13,915 nt of DNA from an uncultured Roseburia sp. (GCA_946055175.1 CAMGET010000005.1:1-13915); one strand, 5' to 3'; positions 1-7,392 are shown, counted from the stretch's first letter. Made by a program: numbers and translations. The notes: generated from the sequence alone by a model not told the origin.

Positions 1-2
1 GC

Positions 3-53
3 AATATCATTCTATCTAAAAAGAAGAAGGTACGTGAAACAACTTATTCATGA
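3..53 (+). CDS. Possible C-terminal tail of an upstream gene (partial)
   Basis: One plus-strand frame is open from the window edge and ends in TGA at 51-53, encoding a short lysine-rich tail (NIILSKKKKVRETTYS). The reason to take it seriously is position: the stop touches the left arm of a strong stem-loop at 53-87 that is followed by TTTT, the usual layout of a gene end with an intrinsic terminator. Sixteen residues are too few to assign a family. Another frame is also open through this stretch (1-111), so the call is tentative. Confidence 0.35.
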   Translation, partial: NIILSKKKKVRETTYS

Positions 54-90
54 TAATAGAAAGTTCGCAGAGCGTACTTTCTATTATTTT
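53..90. terminator. Stem-loop terminator between convergent genes
   Basis: ATAATAGAAAGT (53-64) pairs perfectly with ACTTTCTATTAT (76-87). After one mismatch the stem continues with CGC/GCG around an AGA loop. On the plus strand the stem runs into TTTT (87-90), which fits an intrinsic terminator for a gene entering from the left. On the minus strand the stem contains the stop codon of the cold-shock gene (84-86) but is followed by CATGAATAAG, without a T run, so it would be a weaker terminator or a 3'-end protecting hairpin there. Confidence 0.65.
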
Positions 91-287
91 ACTACGGTTA
101 CGTTAACAGCCTGAGGACCCTTTGCACCTTCTGTAACATCAAACTCAACGGCTGCGCCTTCTTCTAAAGTCTTGAAGCCTTCCATGTTGAGTCCTGAGAA
201 GTGTACGAAAACATCATTCCCCTGTTCGTCGGAAATGAATCCGTAACCTTTTTGGTTGTTAAACCACTTTACTGTACCTTTATTCAT
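84..287 (-). CDS. Cold-shock domain protein (CspA family)
   Basis: A 67-residue single cold-shock domain, the normal length for bacterial Csp proteins. These are small cytoplasmic five-stranded beta-barrels that bind single-stranded RNA and DNA and act as RNA chaperones. Both nucleic-acid-binding motifs are present: RNP1 as KGYGFI (about residues 13-18) and RNP2 as VFVHF (about 26-30). The opening [18 protein letters not shown] is close to consensus. The start is supported by GGAGG at 297-301, nine bases upstream. The gene is monocistronic, with a recognisable promoter at 338-366 and the stop codon inside a stem-loop. The family is certain; whether it is cold-induced or constitutive cannot be told from sequence. 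Confidence 0.97.
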   Translation of the reverse strand: MNKGTVKWFNNQKGYGFISDEQGNDVFVHFSGLNMEGFKTLEEGAAVEFDVTEGAKGPQAVNVTVVK

Positions 288-312
288 TGAAAAGTACCTC
301 CAAAAATATTTC

Positions 313-348
313 TATGCTGTTCTCACAACATAATGTCAGAATAGCATA
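313..348. repeat. 11-base inverted repeat over the csp promoter
   Basis: TATGCTGTTCT (313-323) and AGAATAGCATA (338-348) are inverted copies with one mismatch, separated by 14 bases. The right arm covers the predicted -10 box and the left arm falls in the early leader. It could be a DNA operator. If transcription starts further upstream than predicted, it could instead be an RNA hairpin in the leader. Which of these holds is not decidable here. Confidence 0.45.
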
Positions 349-366
349 ACACTTTAAAAAAGTAAA
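338..366 (-). promoter_or_regulatory. Candidate sigma-A promoter of the cold-shock gene
   Basis: Read on the minus strand: -35 TTTACT (361-366), a 17-base spacer, and -10 TATTCT (338-343). Each box matches the consensus at four of six positions. Transcription would start near 331, leaving a leader of roughly 44 bases. The -10 box lies inside one arm of an inverted repeat (313-348). Confidence 0.5.
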
Positions 367-390
367 GCAATATTATCATAAATTGCCAAC

Positions 391-897
391 CTAGGTAAGT
401 TCTTCAAAAAGTACGGAATGGTTTTTTAAAAAGCGTTTCATCAGGTTATCCCATTCGTGTTCCAGACTCTTATCGGTTGTAAAAATGCGATAGGAAATAC
501 CGGTGGTTAAGATCAGTTTATTGTTTTGAAACTTGATGTTAATAAAAGCTGCGGAAACATCCTGAATGGTCAGACTGCTTCTGGTCTGCTGCAAGGTGTT
601 TTGCAGATTTTTTGGGGAAAGTAACAGGACAAATTTAAAGAAGGAAGGAGTGCGCTTCCCTTTGATTAAATCAAAACATTTGGTGCGGACTCTTCCATAC
701 GGAATAAAAGAAAGTCCTTCTAACTGCTCCTGCTCCAATTCTTCTGCAGAATAGAAATCAGTATGGAGCGCTCCTTCGATATGGTAGCTGATATCCCCCT
801 GTATAGTGGCTTCCTGCAGTAAAAAATTGTCAAAAATCTCATTACAGAGAAGTTTATTCATAAAAAGCTTGATTTCTGTCAACTCAAGTGCAATCAT
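391..897 (-). CDS. DUF5721-like protein of unknown function
   Basis: A 168-residue soluble-looking protein with no signal peptide or membrane segment. The opening MIALELTEIKLFMNKLL, the segment FDNFLLQEATI, and the phrase CFDLIKGKRTPSFFKFVL resemble the family I know as DUF5721, a small family common in Lachnospiraceae. This is from memory of the family pattern and was not searched. No catalytic motif can be named. The start ATG at 895-897 is preceded by AAAGGTC about six bases away. It is transcribed divergently from the aminopeptidase gene across an 82-base gap and in the same direction as csp, from which it is separated by 103 bases containing the csp promoter. A role cannot be inferred from these neighbours. 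Confidence 0.85.
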   Translation of the reverse strand: MIALELTEIKLFMNKLLCNEIFDNFLLQEATIQGDISYHIEGALHTDFYSAEELEQEQLEGLSFIPYGRVRTKCFDLIKGKRTPSFFKFVLLLSPKNLQNTLQQTRSSLTIQDVSAAFINIKFQNNKLILTTGISYRIFTTDKSLEHEWDNLMKRFLKNHSVLFEELT

Positions 898-926
898 AGT
901 ACTGACCTTTCTATGTAAGATAATTT

Positions 927-955
927 ATTTTATCATAAACAGAAATTGTTTTAAA
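927..955 (-). promoter_or_regulatory. Candidate promoter of the DUF5721-like gene
   Basis: On the minus strand: -35 TTTAAA (950-955), a 17-base spacer, and -10 TAAAAT (927-932) preceded by TG in the extended -10 position. Start expected near 920, giving a leader of about 23 bases. The divergent 898-979 gap must also serve the plus-strand aminopeptidase, but I could not pick a convincing plus-strand promoter in it. Confidence 0.45.
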
Positions 956-979
956 TAACAAAATACGATGGAGGAAATT

Positions 980-2260
980 ATGACAGAGACACAAAAGTTA
1001 TTTGATTTATTGGAAAAGGGTGTATCCCCGGCACATGCAGTAGCAGCCTGTGAAGAGCGTTTGGCGGCAGCAGGCTTTGAAAAGATTTCCTATGGAGAAG
1101 ACTGGAAGCTTACGATGGGAAAAAAATATTATATGAATCATTCCGACACAACCTTATTTGCATTTACACTGCCAAAGGAATGGGGCAGCAGTGAACCGAA
1201 CGTTCGTATTGCAGCAGCGCATACCGATTTCCCGTGCTTACGGATAAAACCAAAATGTGATATCAAAACAAATGGCTATGCACAGATCAATGTGGAAGTA
1301 TACGGAGGTGCTATTTTAAACACCTGGCTGGACAGACCGCTTGGCGTAGCAGGACGTGTGGCTGTGAAGGGGGAAGATGTGTTCCATCCGAAGATGAGAA
1401 GCTTTGTTTCATCCAAAAGCATTACCATCCCAAATCTTGCAATTCATATGAATCGTGAGGTCAATAAAGGTGTAGAATTGAATAAGCAGACAGAACTGCT
1501 TCCAATTGCAGGCTTATTGGAAGAAAACTTTTCCGGGGACTATTTTGCAGACTTTTTGGCAACGGAACTTCAGATTGCAAAAGAGGATATTTTAGACTAC
1601 GAATTAACCGTGTATTGTAAGGAAAAACCGGAATTTGTGGGATTGCATGACGAATTCATTTCCGCATCCCGCTTAGATAATCAAAATTCCTGCTCTGCAC
1701 TGGTTTCTGCAATCATAGAGGCAGAGAGAACGGATGGCATGAATCTGATCGCGCTATTTGATCATGAGGAAATCGGCAGCCGCTCGAAACAGGGAGCCGC
1801 ATCCATTTTACTGCACGATATGCTGTATCGTATCTTAAAAGAAACCGGAAAAGAGAATGCAGACAGCACCTTATATAACAGCATGATTTTGTCTGTAGAC
1901 GTGGCACACGGTCTCCATCCGAATTATGCAGGAAAGATGGATGTGACCAATAAACCGGTTTTGGGAAAAGGTTTCTGCATCAAAGAAGCCTGCTCACAGT
2001 CTTATGCAACAGACTGCGAAGCAATTGGCATCATTCAGCAGATTTGCGAAGCAAAAAAGATTCCATACCAGAAATTTGTCAACCGTTCCGATATAGCAGG
2101 CGGTGGTACACTGGGTTCAATTGCATCTGCATTGTTACCGGTAAAAACAGTGGATATCGGAATTCCGCTGCTTGCAATGCATTCTGCAAGAGAAATGATG
2201 GCAACGGCAGACCAACAGGCATTAAAAGACCTGGTAAGCGCATATTTTATATTGAAATAG
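980..2260 (+). CDS. M18 family zinc aminopeptidase
   Basis: A 426-residue cytoplasmic metallopeptidase that removes N-terminal residues from peptides, in the aspartyl aminopeptidase (M18) family. M18 enzymes form large tetrahedral assemblies with two zinc ions per site. Family landmarks occur in order: AHTDFPCLRIKP (zinc His near 81), FDHEEIGS (catalytic and zinc Glu near 263-264), SVDVAHGLHPNY (zinc Asp near 307), RSDIAGGGTLGS (about 369-380) and DIGIPLLAMHSARE (zinc His near 401). The length is usual. An in-frame ATG exists at 968, but GGAGG at 970-974 sits five bases before the ATG at 980 and inside the longer reading, so 980 is chosen. folC starts ten bases downstream, suggesting co-transcription. 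Substrate preference (acidic or other) cannot be read from sequence. Confidence 0.96.
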   Translation: MTETQKLFDLLEKGVSPAHAVAACEERLAAAGFEKISYGEDWKLTMGKKYYMNHSDTTLFAFTLPKEWGSSEPNVRIAAAHTDFPCLRIKPKCDIKTNGYAQINVEVYGGAILNTWLDRPLGVAGRVAVKGEDVFHPKMRSFVSSKSITIPNLAIHMNREVNKGVELNKQTELLPIAGLLEENFSGDYFADFLATELQIAKEDILDYELTVYCKEKPEFVGLHDEFISASRLDNQNSCSALVSAIIEAERTDGMNLIALFDHEEIGSRSKQGAASILLHDMLYRILKETGKENADSTLYNSMILSVDVAHGLHPNYAGKMDVTNKPVLGKGFCIKEACSQSYATDCEAIGIIQQICEAKKIPYQKFVNRSDIAGGGTLGSIASALLPVKTVDIGIPLLAMHSAREMMATADQQALKDLVSAYFILK

Positions 2261-2270
2261 AGGCAATCAC

Positions 2271-3539
2271 GTGATTTCATATGAGGAAGTAATAAATACA
2301 ATTGAAAATAAAAAGAGATTTGGTAATCTCACCGGATGTGAGATTACCAAAATCATGCTGGAACGGCTCAATCATCCGGAGAAAGGACTGCCGTTTTTAC
2401 ATATTGCGGGAACCAACGGAAAAGGTTCCGTAGCTGCCTTTTTATGCTCCATTTTGAAGGAAGCAGGTTTCAAAACAGGAATGTTTACCTCTCCGCATCT
2501 GGTGGATTTCAGAGAACGGATTCAGATAAACGGAGAACTGATTTCCAAAGATGACACCTATCGGCTGGCAACGAAGCTGCTAGAGATGGATTTTGGCGTG
2601 AGCCCGACGATGTTTGATTACTGCCTTGCTATGGCGTTGCTTTATTTTAAGGAACAGCAATGCGATGTTGTTATTTTGGAAACCGGGCTTGGCGGGCGTT
2701 TTGATTCCACAAATGCGGTCGGGACGCCGGAGGTATCTGTGATTACCAAAATTGGGTTTGACCATATGGCAATTTTGGGAAATACATTGCATCAAATCGC
2801 AAAGGAGAAGGCAGGAATTATAAAAAGAGGTACAAAGGTTGTCTGCGAGAGCCAGGATGCCGGGGTAGAAGAGGTGTTTACACGGGCTGCACAGGCAGCA
2901 GGTGCAAAAAGTTGTAAGATTGTTGATACGGCATGTATCCGGATCGAACAAAGCGAAAATGCAGGCGAACAGCAATTTTTAGCCTACGGCTATGAGCATC
3001 TTACGATGCAGATGCTTGGAGTGCATCAGTACGAAAATGCAGCAACGGCTATTCTGGCAGCGGAAGCATTTTTGGAAGGAAAAACAGACGCAAAGAAGAT
3101 AAAAGAGGCAGTGCGCCTTGGCATTGCAAAGACCAAATGGAAAGGGCGCATGGAAATTTTGTCAAAGACCCCCTTTTTTATGGTGGACGGAGCACACAAT
3201 TCCCATGGAGTTGCAGCCTTAAAGGAGAGCCTTACGACATTATATCCGGGGGAGAAATTTCACTTTATCATGGGCGTTATGGCAGATAAAGATTATGAAA
3301 ACATGATTGCAGAGTTGTTACCGCTTGCCATTGATTTTGTAACGGTTACGGTAGAAAACAGCAGGTCGCTTTCCGCAGAGCAGCTGGCAGAGTGTATACG
3401 AAAAAAAGGAATCCCTGCCTCAAGCAAAGCAGAGCTAAAGGAGGCATTGGCGGAAGTGACTTCTGCCAGAAGAGATAAAACAATTGCATTCGGATCGCTT
3501 TATTTTATTGGAGAGATAGAAGAAAAAAATGGTTTTTAG
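2271..3539 (+). CDS. folC: Folylpolyglutamate / dihydrofolate synthase FolC
   Basis: A 422-residue Mur-ligase-superfamily enzyme that adds glutamate to folates by ATP-driven acyl-phosphate chemistry. Many bacterial versions also make dihydrofolate from dihydropteroate. The family motifs are all visible: P-loop GTNGKGS (47-53), TSPHLVDFRERI (73-84), ETGLGGRFDSTN (137-148), the ITKIGFDH and IAKEKAGIIK segments (158-186, which include the lysine expected to be carbamylated), and DGAHN (306-310) of the C-terminal domain. The start is GTG; the nearby ATG at 2280 is out of frame. A weak AGAGG lies before the start. It follows the aminopeptidase by ten bases and overlaps the MBOAT gene by eleven, so it is probably translated within one transcript. 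Whether it is mono- or bifunctional is not resolved by these motifs. Confidence 0.96.
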   Translation: MISYEEVINTIENKKRFGNLTGCEITKIMLERLNHPEKGLPFLHIAGTNGKGSVAAFLCSILKEAGFKTGMFTSPHLVDFRERIQINGELISKDDTYRLATKLLEMDFGVSPTMFDYCLAMALLYFKEQQCDVVILETGLGGRFDSTNAVGTPEVSVITKIGFDHMAILGNTLHQIAKEKAGIIKRGTKVVCESQDAGVEEVFTRAAQAAGAKSCKIVDTACIRIEQSENAGEQQFLAYGYEHLTMQMLGVHQYENAATAILAAEAFLEGKTDAKKIKEAVRLGIAKTKWKGRMEILSKTPFFMVDGAHNSHGVAALKESLTTLYPGEKFHFIMGVMADKDYENMIAELLPLAIDFVTVTVENSRSLSAEQLAECIRKKGIPASSKAELKEALAEVTSARRDKTIAFGSLYFIGEIEEKNGF

Positions 3540-4677
3540 TAGTTTTGAATTTCTGTTCCGGTTTTTACCGGTATTTTTAATCGTTTATTTTCTGACTCCG
3601 AAACAGTACCGCAACGGAGTACTGCTGTTCGGAAGTCTAGTTTTTTATACCCTTGGGGAAAGATGGTATGTATTGCTTTTGCTTGCATCCATTGTGATAA
3701 ATTATACCCTCGGAAGGCTTGTAAGTAAAAGCCGGGAAGAAAAGAAAAAAGTGTGGCAGAACGTGCTGTTTTTGCTGGCACTTTGCTATAATTTTGGCTG
3801 TCTGTTCTTCTTTAAATACAGTGGACTGACAGAAAAACTGCCGCTCGGAATCAGTTTTTATACCTTCCAGATTGCGGCATATATGATAGATGTTTACCGT
3901 GGTGTCATCCCGGCAGAGACCTCTTTTTTGAAACTTGCAACCTATATCACCATGTTTCCGCAGCTGGTGGCAGGACCGATTGTGAATTATTCTGAGGTCC
4001 GTGCAAACCTGACAAAAAGAGAAATTACATATGAAGATTTTGAAGAGGGATTACGTGTCCTGATACTTGGCCTGGCTGCAAAGGTAATCATTGCGGACCG
4101 TATCGGTATGCTTTGGAACCAGATTCAGACAATCGGGTTTTACAGCATTTCAACGCCGTTGGCATGGCTTGGCGCATTTGCCTATTCACTGGAGCTGTAT
4201 TTTGATTTTTCCGGCTATTCCATGATGGCCATCGGACTTGGGAAAATGCTGGGCTTCCAATTCCCGGTGAACTTTCATTTCCCGTATATTTCAAAATCCA
4301 TTACGGAATTCTGGAGGAGATGGCATATCACTCTTGGCAGATGGTTTCGCGAATATGTCTACATTCCGCTAGGCGGTAACCGGAAAGGAAGGACCCGGAC
4401 CCTTTTCAATCTGTTGGTGGTGTGGTCGCTTACGGCACTCTGGCATGGAGCAACACCGAATTTTTTAATCTGGGGTGCGGAACTTTTGCTTTTGCTCGGA
4501 ATCGAAAAATTGTTCCTGTATGAACGGCTGAACAAAAGTAAACTGATAGGACACCTCTATGTGATTCTGGCGGCTCCGGTTACCTGGGTGGCTTTTTCAA
4601 TTACAAATGTGAAACGGTTATGGATTTATTACACACGGATGTTTCCCTTCCTGGAAAAAGGCCAGGGACGGTTATGA
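3529..4677 (+). CDS. MBOAT acyltransferase (AlgI/DltB type), 3'-truncated by frame change
   Basis: A 382-residue polytopic membrane protein of the membrane-bound O-acyltransferase family, which passes acyl groups through the membrane to extracytoplasmic polymers. It shows the family core: LPLGISFYTFQIAAYMIDVYRG (104-125), FPQLVAGPI (143-151), the amphipathic FWRRWHITLGRWFREYVYIPLGGNRKG block (261-287), and LWHGATPNFLIWG with the catalytic His at 306. Relatives are usually about 450-480 residues and finish with two more helices ending in NPFLYF-like residues. Here the frame closes at TGA 4675-4677, and the missing end lies one base back at 4674-4892. The join falls near GAAAAAGG (4654-4661). 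Joining at Lys377 would give about 454 residues. The gene overlaps folC by 11 bases. Options are a two-piece protein, a frameshift mutation, or a sequencing error in the A5 run. Confidence 0.9.
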   Translation: MVFSSFEFLFRFLPVFLIVYFLTPKQYRNGVLLFGSLVFYTLGERWYVLLLLASIVINYTLGRLVSKSREEKKKVWQNVLFLLALCYNFGCLFFFKYSGLTEKLPLGISFYTFQIAAYMIDVYRGVIPAETSFLKLATYITMFPQLVAGPIVNYSEVRANLTKREITYEDFEEGLRVLILGLAAKVIIADRIGMLWNQIQTIGFYSISTPLAWLGAFAYSLELYFDFSGYSMMAIGLGKMLGFQFPVNFHFPYISKSITEFWRRWHITLGRWFREYVYIPLGGNRKGRTRTLFNLLVVWSLTALWHGATPNFLIWGAELLLLLGIEKLFLYERLNKSKLIGHLYVILAAPVTWVAFSITNVKRLWIYYTRMFPFLEKGQGRL

Positions 4678-4892
4678 AATACGATTATGTAAAATATCTG
4701 GGAGAATACGGCGGACTGTTTTTGATTGCCATTATGTTTGCAACGCCGATTCCGCTGGTTTTTTATAATCGAATGAAACGCAAGCCATGGACAAAAGAAC
4801 TGCTAAATGTCATTCTGCTTTTGATTTTGGGGCTTTGTTTGTACTACATGGCGATATCGACTAACAATCCGTTTTTGTATTTTAATTTCTAG
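4674..4892 (+). CDS. C-terminal helices of the MBOAT protein in a second frame
   Basis: A 72-residue frame starting at ATG 4674, which overlaps the upstream TGA as ATGA. It contains a YVKYLGEYGG stretch, a helix around residues 12-27, a short basic loop, and a second helix around 45-60, and it ends TNNPFLYFNF. That ending and the two-helix arrangement match the normal C-terminus of AlgI-type MBOAT proteins, so this is the missing end of the gene before it. AGGGA at 4664-4668 lies five bases ahead of the ATG and could allow separate, coupled translation. The frame is also open upstream to 4620. It carries no catalytic residue; in relatives this part helps form the membrane bundle. I treat it as a fragment of one gene that may still be expressed. 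Confidence 0.75.
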   Translation: MKYDYVKYLGEYGGLFLIAIMFATPIPLVFYNRMKRKPWTKELLNVILLLILGLCLYYMAISTNNPFLYFNF

Positions 4893-4903
4893 TGGGTGAC
4901 AGT

Positions 4904-5815
4904 ATGAAAAAAATATGGAAATATAGATTTTTACTGATTATCGTTGCTGCCTGGGCAGGAATGTCCGCTCTGGGGTATCTGAACCGGAATACCGTGTATG
5001 AGCGTTATGAGATAGATGCAAAAAAGACACCTTATTTTGCAGTGGTTTTGGAAGGCATCCGCGATGGAATTTATCCCTGGAGCGGGGAAAGAAAGCCGTT
5101 ATGGGAAATCTGGGAGAAAATTGCATCCAGACAGGAATCCCTTTTGGAAACAGAGACAACCGAAAATCCTCAGGCAGGAACAGAAAGTGAAACAGAGACA
5201 GAAACAGAAGCTTTCGAGAGAACGTTTACCCGGGTAGATCAGGATTATTTTGATGACGCAGTCTTTATCGGTGATTCCAGAACAGTCGGATTATATGAAT
5301 ACGGCGGATTGGACGATGCCGTTTTCTATGCAACAACCGGGCTTAACATCTATGATTTGTGGACAGAAAAAATGTGTGAAGTGGATGGCAAAATGGTAAC
5401 GTTAGAGGAAGCGCTTTCTACACAGACCTTTGGAAAAATCTATTTTCAGATTGGTATCAATGAAATGGGAAGAGGAACCATAGACGGATTTATGGAAGCC
5501 TATGCGCAGACTGTGGCAAAGTTTCAGGAACTGCAGCCGGATGCAATCATTTTTGTTCAGGGAATTATGCGTGTGACGAAGGAAAAATCGGAAAATGATG
5601 AAATCTTTAATAATGAGGGAATTAATGCCCGCAATGAGCGAATCGCAGAATTAGCAGATAACCGGAGTATCTTCTACATTGATATGAATGAGGTTGTCTG
5701 TGACAAAGAGGGGAATCTGGATGATAGCCTGACCTTTGATGATATCCATTTATTTGGTTCTAAATACGGTATCTGGGTTGAATTCCTGCAAAAACATGGT
5801 ATAATAGTACCATGA
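4904..5815 (+). CDS. Membrane-anchored SGNH/GDSL hydrolase or acyl-transfer partner
   Basis: About 303 residues with one N-terminal membrane segment (about 5-26) and the rest probably outside the cell. A Glu/Thr-rich linker (about 82-103) leads into an SGNH domain: FIGDSRTVG with nucleophile Ser near 125 (block I), GINEMG near 184-189 (block III, Glu where many members have Asp), and DDIH with Asp and His near 279 and 282 (block V). SGNH proteins next to MBOAT genes commonly transfer or remove acetyl groups on surface glycans, so this is likely the extracytoplasmic partner of the upstream acyltransferase; the polymer is unknown. An in-frame GTG at 4892 overlaps the preceding stop. The ATG at 4904 is preferred because GGGTGA sits four bases before it. 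The DHHW-type partner often found beside such pairs is absent. Confidence 0.85.
   Translation: MKKIWKYRFLLIIVAAWAGMSALGYLNRNTVYERYEIDAKKTPYFAVVLEGIRDGIYPWSGERKPLWEIWEKIASRQESLLETETTENPQAGTESETETETEAFERTFTRVDQDYFDDAVFIGDSRTVGLYEYGGLDDAVFYATTGLNIYDLWTEKMCEVDGKMVTLEEALSTQTFGKIYFQIGINEMGRGTIDGFMEAYAQTVAKFQELQPDAIIFVQGIMRVTKEKSENDEIFNNEGINARNERIAELADNRSIFYIDMNEVVCDKEGNLDDSLTFDDIHLFGSKYGIWVEFLQKHGIIVP
5147..5213 (+). repeat. Glu/Thr-coding low-complexity tract
   Basis: Imperfect GAAACAGAGACA-like units encode alternating Glu and Thr (ETETT, then ESETETETEAFE) in the SGNH protein. The stretch is a likely flexible extracytoplasmic spacer between the membrane anchor and the catalytic domain. Such short-unit repeats can vary in copy number among strains. 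Confidence 0.6.
5778..5805 (+). promoter_or_regulatory. Candidate sigma-A promoter for the chemoreceptor gene
   Basis: -35 TTGAAT (5778-5783), 16-base spacer, perfect -10 TATAAT (5800-5805), all inside the last codons of the SGNH gene. Start expected near 5812. The -10 box is flanked by the inverted arms TGGTA (5798-5802) and TACCA (5809-5813). The downstream gene has a strong GGAGG at 5836-5840. This separates the chemoreceptor from the folC/MBOAT/SGNH transcript. Confidence 0.6.
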
Positions 5816-5847
5816 TTTAAAATTCGGATATTTTTGGAGGAAACGGA

Positions 5848-7356
5848 ATGGCAAAAGAAGAAAAGAACTATCTCTATGCGGATCGGGATGAACAGAAGAA
5901 GCGAACGAACCGATTTATGGTGTTAGGCTATATCGTATTTTATTTGGTAGTACTGCTTGTAGTATGGATTTCATATGTGAGAGGCTATAGAACGTTAGGT
6001 TACTGTACCATGTTTTCAGGCATCGTTGCGGTTTTTTCTATTGTTCCGCTTATTCTCCTAAAAAAGAATCCTGCGAAAGACAATCTAAGATATATTGCGT
6101 TTGCGGGACTGATGATGGTTACATTTTTGGTAGCATGGGCGTTTACCAGTTACTATTTACGCTTTATGGCCGGAATTCCTTTGGTTGGCTGTATTTTGTT
6201 TTATGACAAAAAATTTGCGGCAATTACCGGAACACTGTTTACGGGATTAAATCTTCTGGTAAACATTTTAAAGGGCTTTGTATTGCACATGACTGAATTC
6301 AACGATACCATGGATCAGCTTTCTGCAACCCTTGCCATTGCGGTTATGATGCTTTTGATTTTTATTGCAACCAGACTGGGCGCGATATTTAATCACCATA
6401 CCATTGAAAGCCTGCGTCAGGAACAGGCACATCAGAAGGAGATTTTAGACAGTGTCATTGCGGTGGCGGAAGAGGTGCGTCGCGGTACAGAGAATGCAAT
6501 GGACATTATGAATAAACTGAATGAGTCCACGGAAGTAGTGAACGGTGCCATGACAGAGATTTCCGGTAGTGCACAGGGCACTGCTGAAAGCATCCAGACT
6601 CAGACAACCATGACACAGAGCATTCAGGATTCCATCGGTGTGACATTAGAGCGTTCTGAAAATATGGTGAATGTGGCAAAACAGTCCGGGAAGTTAAATG
6701 AACAGAGTTTAGAAATTATGAATCACTTAAAACGCCAGTCAGAGGTGATTTCAGCAACAAATGATGAAGTTTCTTCCTCAATGAAAATGCTTCAGGAAAA
6801 AACAAGCGCTGTGAAAAGCATTACCGATACAATTTTTTCTATTTCGAACCAGACCAATTTATTAGCACTGAATGCCTCTATCGAAAGTGCGAGAGCAGGA
6901 GAGGCCGGAAAAGGATTTGCAGTGGTAGCGGATGAAATTCGCCAGCTGGCAGAAAAAACCAAGGCTGAAACGGAAAATATTGCTCACATTTTAGAAGAAC
7001 TTTCCGATAATGCGTCAAATGCAGCGTTGGCAGTAACAAAATCAGCAGATGCAGCAGGTGCACAGGATGAAATGATCGGACAGGCATTACAGAGCTTTGA
7101 AGCAATGAATGGCAATGTCAACCAGCTGATTTCTGATATCGGTGAGATTGATACCATGCTTAGCAGTCTGTCAGAGGCAAATAATCATATTGTAGAAAAT
7201 ATTATGCAACTTTCTGCAACGACAGAAGAGGTAACTGCATCTTCGGTTCAGGCGGCAGAACTTAGCGTACAGAACTTAGACAATGCAGAGCAGGCAAAGG
7301 GATTACTGGATAATGTATTAGAGGTATCCCACGAATTGGATAAATACATAAGTTAG
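5848..7356 (+). CDS. Methyl-accepting chemotaxis protein with six-helix membrane sensor
   Basis: A 502-residue chemoreceptor. The N-terminal 180 residues hold about six hydrophobic helices (roughly 23-43, 53-71, 82-102, 105-119, 122-143, 160-180) with only short loops, so there is no extracytoplasmic ligand domain of Cache or four-helix type, and I see no HAMP domain. A long cytoplasmic coiled coil follows, with the signalling hairpin tip [36 protein letters not shown] (about 334-369), the region that binds CheA and CheW. Sensing is therefore likely within the membrane or through its short loops; the signal is unknown. GGAGG lies seven bases before the ATG. It has its own promoter and is not beside other chemotaxis genes, so it probably feeds a pathway encoded elsewhere. 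Confidence 0.94.
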   Translation: MAKEEKNYLYADRDEQKKRTNRFMVLGYIVFYLVVLLVVWISYVRGYRTLGYCTMFSGIVAVFSIVPLILLKKNPAKDNLRYIAFAGLMMVTFLVAWAFTSYYLRFMAGIPLVGCILFYDKKFAAITGTLFTGLNLLVNILKGFVLHMTEFNDTMDQLSATLAIAVMMLLIFIATRLGAIFNHHTIESLRQEQAHQKEILDSVIAVAEEVRRGTENAMDIMNKLNESTEVVNGAMTEISGSAQGTAESIQTQTTMTQSIQDSIGVTLERSENMVNVAKQSGKLNEQSLEIMNHLKRQSEVISATNDEVSSSMKMLQEKTSAVKSITDTIFSISNQTNLLALNASIESARAGEAGKGFAVVADEIRQLAEKTKAETENIAHILEELSDNASNAALAVTKSADAAGAQDEMIGQALQSFEAMNGNVNQLISDIGEIDTMLSSLSEANNHIVENIMQLSATTEEVTASSVQAAELSVQNLDNAEQAKGLLDNVLEVSHELDKYIS

Positions 7357-7358
7357 GA

Positions 7359-7387
7359 TAGACAAAATTAAAAAATTTCAGTATAAT
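7359..7387 (+). promoter_or_regulatory. Candidate sigma-A promoter of the popT operon
   Basis: -35 TAGACA (7359-7364), 17-base spacer, perfect -10 TATAAT (7382-7387). It begins two bases after the chemoreceptor stop. The predicted start (A7393 or C7394) is the first base or two of the perfect stem-loop at 7393-7422, so the transcript would begin with that hairpin and have a leader of about 66 bases before popT. Confidence 0.65.
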
Positions 7388-7392
7388 ATCAG

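Noticed and set aside
968..979. Upstream ATG for the M18 aminopeptidase
   Set aside because: The GGAGG that serves the ATG at 980 would fall inside the coding sequence of the longer form, and nothing resembling a ribosome site precedes 968.
2580..2975. Antisense open frame of 131 codons under folC
   Set aside because: It is Cys- and His-rich composition noise opposite conserved FolC motifs, without start signals.
4653..4662. Canonical programmed -1 slippery site at the MBOAT frame change
   Set aside because: The zero-frame reading is G GAA AAA, which does not fit the X XXY YYZ heptamer because the Glu codon cannot re-pair well one base back. I also see no clear downstream stem or pseudoknot. 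Slippage on AAA alone remains possible but unsupported.
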